Assembly: GCA_964631125.1 (NCBI GenBank)
Contig: CAZVYN010000075.1
Span: 1-20,365 of the forward strand
Source: CAZVYN01 sp964631125
GTDB lineage: Bacteria > Eisenbacteria > RBG-16-71-46 > CAIMUX01
Direction: 5' to 3'
Length of the DNA stretch: 20,365 nucleotides
This document shows positions 8,458 to 16,521 of this stretch, one piece after another. Under the pieces are notes generated by a model. The model did not search any database. It was not told where the DNA came from and saw nothing but the letters and a program-made list of their open reading frames with translations. The position numbers and the translations under genes were made by a program. Every line of letters begins with the position of its first letter. The stretch's first letter is position 1.

Positions 8458-9278
8458 GCGCGCTCGCGCTCGAACAACAGCACGATCCAGTACGGCTGGC
8501 GGCGCGAGATCAGCCGCGTCACCCCATCGCAGGCGAAGGAGAGCAGATTGTGGCGGAACGGCGGGAAGCGCGTCTCTCCACAACTCGGACACTCCACGTC
8601 GCCTCGTCCCGCCATCTCACTGAAGCGACCGGCGAGCCGATGACGCACCCAGAGCAGGCCCGCGGGGTACGGCCGCACCGGCGGACCGCCGATCCAACGG
8701 GCGCGCGAGGTGAGTCCGGGGAAGAGACCTCGCAGTCGCCCCTCGTCGAATCGCTGCACGTGACCCGAGCGATGGAACTCGGCGCCGCAACGAGGACAGC
8801 GCATCGCGTTTCGTCCGAGCGCTTCGGCCAACGGCACGCCGACCACGAGCCAGCGCCCCGCCACGCGATCCAGCTCGGCGGCGGCAGCTTCGAGGGCGCC
8901 GTCCGGCAGATGCTCGAGCACTTCCAGACAGACCGCGGCGTCGAACGCGCGAGCGCGGTAGGGCAACGACGTGACCGACCCCTGCACGGCATTGGGGGGA
9001 TGGTGCTGCAGCGCGACGCGACTGGCGTCGAGGCTCGCGACGAACCGACCCGAGGCCGCGATCGCGCGCGCCGCGCTGCCCGGTCCGCAGCCACAGTCGG
9101 CGACCGAGCGGACTTCGGCGGGCAGCAGATCCACGACGGCGCGATCGCGCGATTGCAGGAACGGGTTGTCTTCGTACTGCGCGTAGGCCCCGGCGTGGCG
9201 GAAGCGCTCAGCTCCAGCGGCGGTCGGATCCGCGGCGGTCGGCGCGTTGGGAGAGGACACGGGACGGCACGGTATCAA
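8454..9278 (-). CDS. SAM-dependent class I methyltransferase with two C-terminal CxxC knuckles
   Basis: A 274-residue methyltransferase of the Methyltransf_11/25 type. Val-Ala-Asp-Cys-Gly-Cys-Gly-Pro-Gly-Ser is motif I (SAM binding), Ser-Leu-Asp-Ala-Ser motif II, and Ala-Ala-Val-Cys-Leu-Glu-Val-Leu-Glu-His the motif IV/post-motif region. After the Rossmann core come Cys-Pro-Arg-Cys (Cys161/Cys164) followed by Glu-Phe-His-Arg-Ser-Gly-His, and Cys-Pro-Ser-Cys-Gly (Cys230/Cys233). Together these could bind one zinc ion, which is unusual for this class. The start is uncertain: TTG 9278 has a weak GGAAACGG upstream, and GTG 9260 is six codons in. It is the first gene of the minus-strand glycan unit, divergent from the YfhO-like gene with 56 bp between, so it may act on a glycan or its carrier. 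Confidence 0.85.
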   Translation of the reverse strand: MIPCRPVSSPNAPTAADPTAAGAERFRHAGAYAQYEDNPFLQSRDRAVVDLLPAEVRSVADCGCGPGSAARAIAASGRFVASLDASRVALQHHPPNAVQGSVTSLPYRARAFDAAVCLEVLEHLPDGALEAAAAELDRVAGRWLVVGVPLAEALGRNAMRCPRCGAEFHRSGHVQRFDEGRLRGLFPGLTSRARWIGGPPVRPYPAGLLWVRHRLAGRFSEMAGRGDVECPSCGETRFPPFRHNLLSFACDGVTRLISRRQPYWIVLLFERERA

Positions 9279-9334
9279 CCGTTTCCAGCGCGGTCAACGC
9301 ACTCGCCGCACACACTTCGAATCGAGGAGGCCGC

Positions 9335-11779
9335 TTGACCGGCTCGACGGTGCGCGGGGATAGCTGGCGGTCGTGGCTCCCGTACGGGATCGCCATCGTC
9401 CTGATCCCGCTGGCGTTCTACGCGCAGATGGTCTTCCTCGGATGGGAGCCGCCGGCGCCCGACACGCAGGCCTTCTCCCCCTTCGGCGCCTGGGGCAAGG
9501 CGACCGAGCAGGAGATCGGCCACACGCCGAACTGGTACCCGTACATCTTCTCGGGGATGCCGTCCTACGGCAGCTTTCTCTACACGCCGCGCAGCGCGGT
9601 CAATCCGCTCACCTGGATCCTGGCGCCGTTCGCGAGTCAACGCGGCGCCCGCTACTTCATCTTCGCCGTCATCGCCGCGGCCGCCGTCTGTGCGTTGGTG
9701 CGTCGACAAGGCGCCTCGCGCCTCGCGTCTTCCACGGTCGGCCTGCTCTACGCGCTCACGCCCTATTCATTCGGCAACGTCGCCGCCGGACACGCCACGA
9801 AGCTGGAGGCGCTCGCGCTCGCGCCGGTCTTTCTCCTGGCGTTCGATCTGCTCTTCTCGAAACCGAACCTGCTCTCGGCGGCGGCGCTCGGCGGCGCCGG
9901 CGCGCTCCTCCTCTGGGCGCACCATCCGCAGATCGCGTTCTACGCCTTCGTTCTCGCGCTGCTCTTCGGGCTCGGCAGATTGATCGCGGAGCCGGCGCTC
10001 AGGCGCAGCGGCCTGCCCGCCCGCGCGTTCGCGCTCGCACTCGCCTCCCTGCTCGTCGCGCTCCTGGTGACCGAGCCGTACCTGGCGGTCTTCGAGTACG
10101 CCCCGTTCTCGATCCGTGGGGGCGGGGGAGACCTCTCGGGGCTCGCCGAGAGCGCGAGCCAGGGCGCGGGCTGGGACTACGCGACCACCTGGTCCTTCCA
10201 TCCGCAGGAGTTGATCTCGTTCCTGTTTCCCGCCTGGTTCGGACTCGAGGGCCGCACCTACTGGGGACAGATGCCGTTCACGCAGTCGACGCACTACTTC
10301 GGGCTCGTCGCGCTCATCTTCGCGGTCGTTGGGTTCTTCTCGCTCCGTGGTTCCCGCCGTTGGATCTGGACGGGGCTGTCGCTCTTCGTCCTCTTCGTCG
10401 GATTCGGACGGCACCTGCCGTTGATCTACGGTCCGATGTTCCACTTCGCGCCGATGTTCGATCGCTTCCGTGTGCCGTCGATGATCTACGGACTACTCCC
10501 GCTCGTCCTCGCGCCGCTGGTCGCGGCCGGGATCGACGCTCTCGGAAACTCCCGTTCGGCGCCCGCTGCGGCCGCCGCTCCCGGCGCTCGCCGCGCTCAG
10601 ACGCGCGAACGATCGGATTCGCTCGGGGTCGGCGCGATGCTACTGCGCTGGGCGCCCCGGCTCGCTATCGCGGGCGGCGTCTCGCTCCTTCTCGCCTTCG
10701 GCCTGATGGCCGCGATGCGCGACGGCGTTCTGGCGGGGGGGGGCCTGACGCGCGAGGCGGAGCGAAGCCGCGCTTCGGCGCAGGCGCTCTTCGAACTGCA
10801 GAACGCGCGCTGGGGACTCTTGCAGCGCAGCATTCTCTTCGGACTCGGCTGGCTCACGCTCACCGCAGCCTGGCTCGTCTTCGCGCGCCGCGCGGGCTTC
10901 GTCGGAACGCGCCTCGCTCTGGGTCTCGCGGTCCTCGTCCTCTTGGACGCACTCTCCGTCGCTCGGCAGTTCTACCATCCCGAGCCGCGACCCTCGATCG
11001 AGTCGACGATGCCGGTCGTCGGCGCCGTGCGCTACCTCGAGGCGCAGACGCCGCCGTTTCGGATCCTCCCGCTCGGAGATCTGTTCGGCTCGAACGCCTT
11101 CAGTCGGTCGAACCTCGAATCGGTCGGCGGCTACCACCCGGCCAAACTGCGGGCGTACCAAGATCTCCTCGATGACGGCGTGATCACCTCGCCCGCCATC
11201 CTGAGCGCACTCGATGTTCGCTACGTGGTCAGCACGACTCCGATCAACGCGCCCCAGCTCGTGCACGAGGGAGACGGCTTCGTCTACGAGCTCCCACCCA
11301 CGCCGGGGCGAGCCTGGGCGGTCGAACGGGCGACGCAGCTCCCCGATGGCCGCGCGATCATCGGACGCATGAGGCGCGGCGACTTCGATCCGGCGCTCGA
11401 GGCGCTCTTCCTCCCGGCGGACGCGCCGGCGACGGCGGCGTACCCTCCCGCGCGCGTCACCGTCGTGTCGCGGAGTCCCGATCGGCTCGAACTGTCGGTC
11501 GATGCGACCGGCCCCGCGCTGGTCGTCGTGAGCGAGATCTCCTATCCACCGGCTTGGCGCGCGCGCGTCGACGGCGCTCCGGTTCCGCTTCGCCGCGCCG
11601 ATCACGTCCTCATGGCATTCGAGACGCCGGCGGGCCAACACCGAGTCGAGTTGACCACGCAATCCGAGGGACAGGCGCGCGGAGCGTTCCTGGCGCGCCT
11701 CGGCGCCGGTCTCACGCTGGCGCTGGCCGCGGTCGGGATCTGGCGCGATCGATCAGGAGCGCGCGAGTCCCGCGTATAG
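9335..11779 (+). CDS. YfhO-like polytopic membrane protein
   Basis: An 814-residue integral membrane protein. About a dozen hydrophobic helices occupy residues ~14 to ~545, beginning with the helix around LPYGIAIVLIPLAF. A soluble extracytoplasmic domain (about 550-785) follows, then a final helix and a basic tail. The Pro-Asp-Thr-Gln-Ala-Phe and Trp-Tyr-Pro-Tyr-Ile-Phe-Ser-Gly-Met-Pro region after the first helix resembles the first loop of YfhO/GT-C-type proteins. The late Ser-Tyr-Pro-Pro-Ala-Trp-Arg-Ala-Arg-Val-Asp-Gly segment resembles the YfhO C-terminal domain. Family members in Firmicutes are linked to glycosylation of surface polymers using lipid-linked sugars, which fits the neighbouring glycosyltransferases. 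TTG 9335 is chosen because GAGGAGG lies 4 nt upstream (9324-9330); the next candidate, GTG 9350, lacks such spacing. The 3' end overlaps the convergent glycosyltransferase gene by 27 nt. Confidence 0.85.
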   Translation: MTGSTVRGDSWRSWLPYGIAIVLIPLAFYAQMVFLGWEPPAPDTQAFSPFGAWGKATEQEIGHTPNWYPYIFSGMPSYGSFLYTPRSAVNPLTWILAPFASQRGARYFIFAVIAAAAVCALVRRQGASRLASSTVGLLYALTPYSFGNVAAGHATKLEALALAPVFLLAFDLLFSKPNLLSAAALGGAGALLLWAHHPQIAFYAFVLALLFGLGRLIAEPALRRSGLPARAFALALASLLVALLVTEPYLAVFEYAPFSIRGGGGDLSGLAESASQGAGWDYATTWSFHPQELISFLFPAWFGLEGRTYWGQMPFTQSTHYFGLVALIFAVVGFFSLRGSRRWIWTGLSLFVLFVGFGRHLPLIYGPMFHFAPMFDRFRVPSMIYGLLPLVLAPLVAAGIDALGNSRSAPAAAAAPGARRAQTRERSDSLGVGAMLLRWAPRLAIAGGVSLLLAFGLMAAMRDGVLAGGGLTREAERSRASAQALFELQNARWGLLQRSILFGLGWLTLTAAWLVFARRAGFVGTRLALGLAVLVLLDALSVARQFYHPEPRPSIESTMPVVGAVRYLEAQTPPFRILPLGDLFGSNAFSRSNLESVGGYHPAKLRAYQDLLDDGVITSPAILSALDVRYVVSTTPINAPQLVHEGDGFVYELPPTPGRAWAVERATQLPDGRAIIGRMRRGDFDPALEALFLPADAPATAAYPPARVTVVSRSPDRLELSVDATGPALVVVSEISYPPAWRARVDGAPVPLRRADHVLMAFETPAGQHRVELTTQSEGQARGAFLARLGAGLTLALAAVGIWRDRSGARESRV

Positions 11780-12946
11780 CTCGAGCAGCGTCTCGGCCGA
11801 GCGATCCCAGTTGAACCGTTCGATCACCGCGCGTCGTCCGCGTCGGCCGGTCTCGGCGGCGACGACGGGATCGCGGTAGATGGAGATCGCCCGCGCGAGG
11901 TCTTCGGGCGATCCCGAGTGGAAGACGCTTCCTGCCCCGGTTTCGCGCAAGATCCGATCGAGCGGACGGCAGTCGCTCGCGACCACCGGCCGTTCGAGCA
12001 ACATGTAGTGGAAGAGCTTGTGCGGAATCGTCGTGTCCGTGTGCTCGCTCCGCCGATGGGGGATCAGCGCAACCCGTGCGCCCGCGACGTAAGACGGAAA
12101 CCGCGCGAACGACTGATACCCCTCGAACGACACGCGATCGGTCAACCCCAACCGACGGCTCTCCCTCTCCAGCTCCGACCGAGTCGCTCCCTCGCCGACC
12201 AAGATCAATCGAAAATCCGGATCATCTCTGGAGAGGAGGCTCGTTGCCGCCAACGCCGTGTCCAGTCCGCGGTGGCGGTCGAATCCACCGAGATAGACCG
12301 CGCTGAAGTGAGCCGAGATCCTCGCTTCGAGCGCCGCGTCTCTCGGGAAGCCTTCGAATTCATCGACGTCGACGGTGTTCGAGACGACGCTCACTCGCGC
12401 GTCGGGGATCCCCGCGTTGCGCAACCGCTCCGCCGCCTCTTCGACCACGACGATGACGTGGTCGACTCGAGGCAGCCAGCGCTCTTCGTACCGACGCCAC
12501 CGAGTCGGCGAGATCAGCAGCCGGCCGGGGAAGCGATTCGCATAGGCGTAGCCGGCGACCGCGGCTGGGTAGTTCTCGTGGAGGTCGGCCACCAATGGTA
12601 TCCGCGCGCGCCGCGCCGCCTCGAGTCCCACCCTGGAGAGCGGCAGATCGTGGACGTGAATCGCATCGAGCCTCTCGTCGGAGGCGAACGTCCGGAGCGC
12701 CCGACGCCAAGCGTCGAAGTAGAAGGGGGCGGTCAGCGCGAGCGCGCTCGCCTTCTTGTAGAATCCGCGTCCCATCCGGATTCGGCGCACTCGGACCCCT
12801 TGCCAGATCTCTTCGGCGGGCGTGGTCTCGTCGAAGCGCAAGCAGAGCAGCACCACGTCGTGTCCCGCGCGCACGAGGGAGCGCGCCTCGTTGGCCACGC
12901 GAGGATCGGGCGGAAACGGCTTGTCCAGGATCATCCCGATCCGCAT
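11753..12946 (-). CDS. GT4-family (group 1) glycosyltransferase
   Basis: A 397-residue GT-B glycosyltransferase. The N-terminal half starts Met-Arg-Ile-Gly-Met-Ile-Leu-Asp-Lys-Pro-Phe-Pro-Pro-Asp-Pro-Arg-Val, a common GT4 opening. It continues with Ile-His-Val-His-Asp-Leu and Leu-His-Glu-Asn-Tyr-Pro-Ala. The C-terminal half has Tyr-Leu-Gly-Gly-Phe-Asp-Arg-His-Arg-Gly-Leu-Asp, Leu-Val-Gly-Glu-Gly, Ile-Pro-His-Lys-Leu-Phe-His-Tyr-Met and Pro-Val-Val-Ala-Ser-Asp, the last two lining the sugar-nucleotide site. The length is normal and there is no signal peptide. ATG 12946 is 41 nt downstream of the HIT gene, with only a weak purine-rich stretch before it. It belongs with the glycan genes to the left but is transcribed separately from the YfhO-like gene. 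Donor and acceptor cannot be named. Confidence 0.9.
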   Translation of the reverse strand: MRIGMILDKPFPPDPRVANEARSLVRAGHDVVLLCLRFDETTPAEEIWQGVRVRRIRMGRGFYKKASALALTAPFYFDAWRRALRTFASDERLDAIHVHDLPLSRVGLEAARRARIPLVADLHENYPAAVAGYAYANRFPGRLLISPTRWRRYEERWLPRVDHVIVVVEEAAERLRNAGIPDARVSVVSNTVDVDEFEGFPRDAALEARISAHFSAVYLGGFDRHRGLDTALAATSLLSRDDPDFRLILVGEGATRSELERESRRLGLTDRVSFEGYQSFARFPSYVAGARVALIPHRRSEHTDTTIPHKLFHYMLLERPVVASDCRPLDRILRETGAGSVFHSGSPEDLARAISIYRDPVVAAETGRRGRRAVIERFNWDRSAETLLELYAGLARS

Positions 12947-12987
12947 GCGGCGCTCGCTCTCTGGGTCCTCGGACGGATTCCGGCGCT

Positions 12988-13461
12988 TCAGCCGCCGGGG
13001 TAGAAGGGGAGCAGTCGCGCGAAAGTGGTCGCGAGCGGCTCGGGGAGGGAGGATTCGGGACCGTCGAGTTCGGCCCGCGATCGGCTGCGCGGCAAGAGGT
13101 GGGCGTGCAGATGACCGACGATTCCCGCGCCCGCCGCGCGTTCCAGATTGATGCCCGAGACGAAGTCACTCGCGTCGTATTCGCGACGCAGCGCGCCCTC
13201 GGCCCGCGCCAACTCGCGCGCCACCTCTCGTCGCTCCGTCTCCGTCAGCTCGTAGAGTCGCGCCGCGTGTCGGTACGGAATCACCATCAGGTGCCCGACC
13301 GCGTAGGGGTAGCGGTTCAGCACGGTGAAGCTCGTTTCACCGCGGTGGAGGATGAAGGACTCGGCGTCGAGCTGCTTCGGCAGTTCGCAGAAGACGCAAC
13401 CGGACGATGCCGCGTGGGTCGAGATGAACTCCATCCGCCACGGCGTCCATCGCTCCTCCAC
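12988..13461 (-). CDS. HIT-family nucleotide hydrolase/transferase (Ap4A phosphorylase-like branch)
   Basis: A 157-residue histidine-triad protein. The triad motif Gly-His-Leu-His-Ala-His-Leu-Leu-Pro-Arg is near residues 120-130; the middle histidine of the H-x-H-x-H core would carry the nucleotidyl intermediate. The opening Glu-Arg-Trp-Thr-Pro-Trp-Arg-Met-Glu-Phe-Ile and the following Cys-Val-Phe-Cys-Glu-Leu-Pro are typical of the branch that includes the mycobacterial Ap4A phosphorylase, so a role in clearing dinucleoside polyphosphates is likely but not proven. GTG 13461 is chosen because GGAGGGAGCGAG lies directly upstream and the protein begins exactly at the conserved segment. The 21 extra codons up to 13524 have no family sequence. 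It is divergent from the histidine kinase gene and 41 nt ahead of the glycosyltransferase. Confidence 0.9.
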   Translation of the reverse strand: MEERWTPWRMEFISTHAASSGCVFCELPKQLDAESFILHRGETSFTVLNRYPYAVGHLMVIPYRHAARLYELTETERREVARELARAEGALRREYDASDFVSGINLERAAGAGIVGHLHAHLLPRSRSRAELDGPESSLPEPLATTFARLLPFYPGG

Positions 13462-13700
13462 CTCGCTCCCTCCTTCGCGCGGACTGCATCTGAGTCCGCC
13501 GCGTCGCGCCGCCTCACATCGCATCGCATCGAGTCGGCGAACACTAACATGAGGCTCCGAGAGGCGATTGCATGTTTACAAGCCGCATCGAGGCTCGTAG
13601 GTTGTCACGAAGTACTCATCGCTCACATCGCGCGATCATCGGCGATGAGAACAGACCGAGCATGATCTTGGAGCGCAAGACAGGAGGTCGAGGCGAGCCG

Positions 13701-14831
13701 ATGCCGGAACGGAACGTGGCGGAAGCCAACGAACTCTCTCTGCTCTTGCTGCACAGCCTCGACTTCGGGCTGCTCGCTCTCGATCCCGAACGCCGCATCC
13801 TCTTTGCGAATCGCAAGGCGCTCGAGATCCTCGGCGCTCGCTCCGAGCGAATCCTCCATCAACCGGTGGCGCAGGTTCTCACCTCGCGAACACCCGGTTT
13901 CTCGCTCTGGACCGCGGGCACCGAAGGGTTGGAAGAAGAGGGCGCGCGCGAAGTGATGCTGCAGTTCGACGGGCGCGAGTACCTCCTGGAGGTGCGTTGG
14001 CTCCCGGTGGCGGATGAGGGCTCCATCGTCGACTCCATCCTCGCCTTCGAAGATGTGACCGAGACCGTCGGGGAGATGGAGTTCCAGCGGCGCGCCGACC
14101 GCTTCGCATCGATCGGGGATCTCTCCGCCATCATCGCGCACGAGATCCGCAATCCGCTGACCGGCATCCGCACGACGATCCAGTACGTCGGGAGCAAACT
14201 CGAGTCCGGATCGACCCTGCGTACTGACCTCGAGGATGCGATCAAGGAACTCGACCGGATCGAACAGTTCACGACCGACCTGCTCCAGTTCTCCGGCCCG
14301 AAGTCGATCCAGATGGTGGAACAAGACCTCACGCCGATCATCGAGAAGGTGCTCGACAATCTGGAACTCCAGTTCGCCGAGGCGGGCGTCGGTGTGAAGC
14401 GCGACTTCGCCCCCGAGCTGCCGCCGATCGCCATCGACCCGGATGCGCTGCAGCAGGTCTTCCTCAATCTCGCGCTCAATGCCGTTGAATCGATGCCGCG
14501 CGGCGGACAGCTCCGGGTGACCACTTCTTCTCGCCGCTATCGCTCCCGCTGGGCCGTCGAGGTCGCCTTCCACGACACTGGCTCGGGCATCCCTCCCGAT
14601 GTCCTGGACAAGATCTTCGACCCCTTCTTCACGACGAAGTCGTCCGGGACCGGCCTCGGGTTGAGCATCAGCCTGCAGATCGTCCGAGAGCACGGCGGTC
14701 GCATCAACGTGCGAAATCGCTCACAGGGGGGGAGCACCTTCCGACTCTCGTTCCCGGTGCGAAACGAGAAGGCGCCGAAGGATCGGCGCGCGACAGACGA
14801 GCGCCGGCCGGAGGAGAGGCGTGAACTCTAG
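13701..14831 (+). CDS. Soluble PAS-domain sensor histidine kinase, NtrB-like
   Basis: A 376-residue kinase that would autophosphorylate and pass phosphate to the activator encoded next. A PAS domain (about residues 10-125: Leu-Leu-Ala-Leu-Asp-Pro-Glu-Arg-Arg-Ile-Leu, then Ala-Asn-Arg-Lys-Ala) precedes a HisKA helix with His147 in Ile-Ala-His-Glu-Ile-Arg-Asn-Pro-Leu. The ATPase domain has an Asn box (Asn-Leu-Ala-Leu-Asn-Ala-Val-Glu), Asp-Thr-Gly-Ser-Gly-Ile, Phe-Phe-Thr-Thr-Lys and Gly-Thr-Gly-Leu-Gly-Leu. No membrane helix is present, so it senses a cytoplasmic signal. ATG 13701 follows a GAGG-rich stretch and starts just before the PAS domain. The in-frame ATGs at 13662 and 13572 add only basic, non-conserved sequence. 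The last 11 nt overlap the next gene, so the pair is coupled. The 239 bp up to the HIT gene should hold its promoter, but I see no convincing boxes. Confidence 0.92.
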   Translation: MPERNVAEANELSLLLLHSLDFGLLALDPERRILFANRKALEILGARSERILHQPVAQVLTSRTPGFSLWTAGTEGLEEEGAREVMLQFDGREYLLEVRWLPVADEGSIVDSILAFEDVTETVGEMEFQRRADRFASIGDLSAIIAHEIRNPLTGIRTTIQYVGSKLESGSTLRTDLEDAIKELDRIEQFTTDLLQFSGPKSIQMVEQDLTPIIEKVLDNLELQFAEAGVGVKRDFAPELPPIAIDPDALQQVFLNLALNAVESMPRGGQLRVTTSSRRYRSRWAVEVAFHDTGSGIPPDVLDKIFDPFFTTKSSGTGLGLSISLQIVREHGGRINVRNRSQGGSTFRLSFPVRNEKAPKDRRATDERRPEERREL

Positions 14832-16212
14832 GGTCCTGGTTATCGACGACGAGCCGAGCATCCTCCGTTCGCTCGCCCGCGCACTCTCCGATCGTGGACA
14901 CGATGTCGAGACCGCGCCGACCGCAGCCGAAGGCCGGGTTCGCCTCTGCGCCGTTCGGCCCCACGTCGTGCTGCTCGACTTGAAATTGCCAGACGGCAGT
15001 GGGCTCGACCTGATCCAGGAGATCCGACAGCTCGACGCGACGATCCAGGTCATCGTCCTGACCGCCTTCGACGACACCAAGACGGCGGTGCGAGCGATCA
15101 AGCTCGGGGCGATCGAGTATCTGAAGAAACCGTACGACCTGGAGGAACTCTTCGCTGCCGTGGAGAACGCGGCCCGCTCTTTCTCACGGGAAGCAGAACT
15201 CGATGTCTACCGGAGGAGCGATCGCGAGCGAAACGGCCGGAACGAGATGGTGGGTTCTTCCGCCGGGATGCGCGCGGTGCTGGACCTGGTCGAGAAGGTC
15301 GCTCGCTCTGATGCGGCCAGTGTCCTGATCACGGGGGAGAGCGGCACCGGAAAGGAACTCGTCGCGCGCGCGATCCACTTCGAGAGCACGCGGCGGCAGG
15401 CCCCGTTCCTGGAGGTCAACTGCTCCTCGTTCCAAGAGAGTCTTCTGGAGAACGAACTCTTCGGCCACGAGCGCGGGGCGTTCACCGGAGCCTCGCAACT
15501 GAAACGCGGGCTGGTGGAGCTGGCCGAAGGCGGGACGTTGTTCCTCGACGAGGTGGGGGACATGCCGCTCTCCACGCAGGCCAAGCTGCTCCGATTCCTC
15601 GAAGCCCGGAGCTTCCGTCGCGTGGGCGGCAACCTCGATCTCGAAGTCGATCTCCGCGTCCTGGCGGCGACGAACGTCGATCTCGAGGAACGGATGGCGA
15701 ACAACAGCTTCCGGCTCGACCTCTTCCATCGGCTGCAAGTGGTGCAGATCCATCTCCCGCCTCTCCGGGAGCGTGGGGACGACATCGGCGTCATCGCGAC
15801 GTCTTTCCTCCGGCGGTTCGCCCTCGAGATGAAGAAGGGCTTCAGAAGTCTCTCACCGGAAGTCGAAGAAGTCTTCCGACGCTACGATTGGCCTGGCAAC
15901 GTCCGGGAACTTCGCAATCTCATGGAGCGCGTCGTGCTCATCGAAGACGGAGATCAGGTGGAGATCGCACACCTCCCGCGCGAGTTGCTCCAGCGACTCG
16001 GCGTCGGGCGAGTCGCGGCGCGCGGCGAGGCGTCGTCTCCCGTCTCATCCATGCGGACGCTGCGCGACGTCGAGGACGAGTACATCTGCTCCATCCTGGT
16101 GCGCTGTGACGGCAACAAGAGCCAAGCAGCTCGGGTGCTCGGGCTCTCACGCCAGGGCCTGCTCGATCGGCTGAAGCGAGTCTCGCTCTCCGGATCGGCG
16201 CTGGCGTCCTGA
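14821..16212 (+). CDS. NtrC-family sigma-54-dependent response regulator
   Basis: A 463-residue enhancer-binding protein with three domains. The receiver (residues 1-120) has acidic pocket Asp9/Asp10, phospho-acceptor Asp53, Thr in Leu-Thr-Ala-Phe and Lys in Lys-Lys-Pro-Tyr. The AAA+ domain (about 140-370) has Walker A Gly-Glu-Ser-Gly-Thr-Gly-Lys-Glu (172-179), the sigma-54 contact loop Gly-Ala-Phe-Thr-Gly-Ala (219-224) intact, Walker B Leu-Phe-Leu-Asp-Glu-Val-Gly-Asp, and Trp-Pro-Gly-Asn-Val-Arg-Glu-Leu. A Fis-type helix-turn-helix lies near the C-terminus (Lys-Ser-Gln-Ala-Ala-Arg-Val-Leu-Gly-Leu-Ser-Arg). Because GAFTGA is intact, it should activate RNA polymerase carrying sigma-54. GTG 14821 follows GGAGGAGAGG directly. 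The obvious target is the -24/-12 promoter 270 bp downstream of its stop. Confidence 0.95.
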   Translation: MNSRVLVIDDEPSILRSLARALSDRGHDVETAPTAAEGRVRLCAVRPHVVLLDLKLPDGSGLDLIQEIRQLDATIQVIVLTAFDDTKTAVRAIKLGAIEYLKKPYDLEELFAAVENAARSFSREAELDVYRRSDRERNGRNEMVGSSAGMRAVLDLVEKVARSDAASVLITGESGTGKELVARAIHFESTRRQAPFLEVNCSSFQESLLENELFGHERGAFTGASQLKRGLVELAEGGTLFLDEVGDMPLSTQAKLLRFLEARSFRRVGGNLDLEVDLRVLAATNVDLEERMANNSFRLDLFHRLQVVQIHLPPLRERGDDIGVIATSFLRRFALEMKKGFRSLSPEVEEVFRRYDWPGNVRELRNLMERVVLIEDGDQVEIAHLPRELLQRLGVGRVAARGEASSPVSSMRTLRDVEDEYICSILVRCDGNKSQAARVLGLSRQGLLDRLKRVSLSGSALAS

Positions 16213-16521
16213 CGAACGACCCTCCTTCGAGAGGCACTCCTTCTTCGGATCGCCCAGACGGTGGACATGCCAAAGATCTGGGCACTTCGACTCCCGCTAT
16301 AACCTATTGCGCCACAAGGGATATGTCAACTCTTCCGGTTCTTTGTCAATAATGTGGACAGCTCGATCGCCTCAGCAGGGCTAATTCGTTGCACGGTCTA
16401 GGAACGTCAAAGTCATGTATTCCGAGGTAACAGCCTGTGGCGTAATCAGATCGGGAGTGTCAGCGTAGGAACTCGGATCGTATGGCACAGGTGTTGCTCT
16501 GCATGCGCGCAGGAGGACACG
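16213..16521 (+). promoter_or_regulatory. Regulatory gap with candidate activator-binding sites
   Basis: This 309-bp gap holds no credible gene and is visibly more AT-rich than its surroundings between about 16300 and 16400. TGTCAA occurs at 16324-16329 and again at 16344-16349, exactly 20 bp apart (about two helical turns). The second copy opens an imperfect 17-bp palindrome, TGTCAATAATGTGGACA (16344-16360). A further TGGACA is at 16262-16267. The palindrome lies about 125 bp before the -24 box, a normal distance for an upstream activating sequence. Assignment to the adjacent NtrC-type protein is inference. Confidence 0.35.
16483..16498 (+). promoter_or_regulatory. Sigma-54 (-24/-12) promoter
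   Basis: TGGCACAGGTGTTGCT matches the consensus TGGCACG-N4-TTGCW with one difference (A for G at the seventh base). The invariant GG (16484-16485) and GC (16496-16497) have the required 12-nt register. Transcription would begin near 16509, leaving a leader of about 13 nt that just contains the AGGAGG ribosome site (16511-16516) of the response regulator gene. A sigma-54 activator gene ends 270 bp upstream, which strongly supports the call. Confidence 0.8.

Noticed and set aside
16213..16260. Intrinsic terminator after the sigma-54 activator gene
   Set aside because: Only a 4-bp CCTC/GAGG stem is present, without a U-run; too weak to call.
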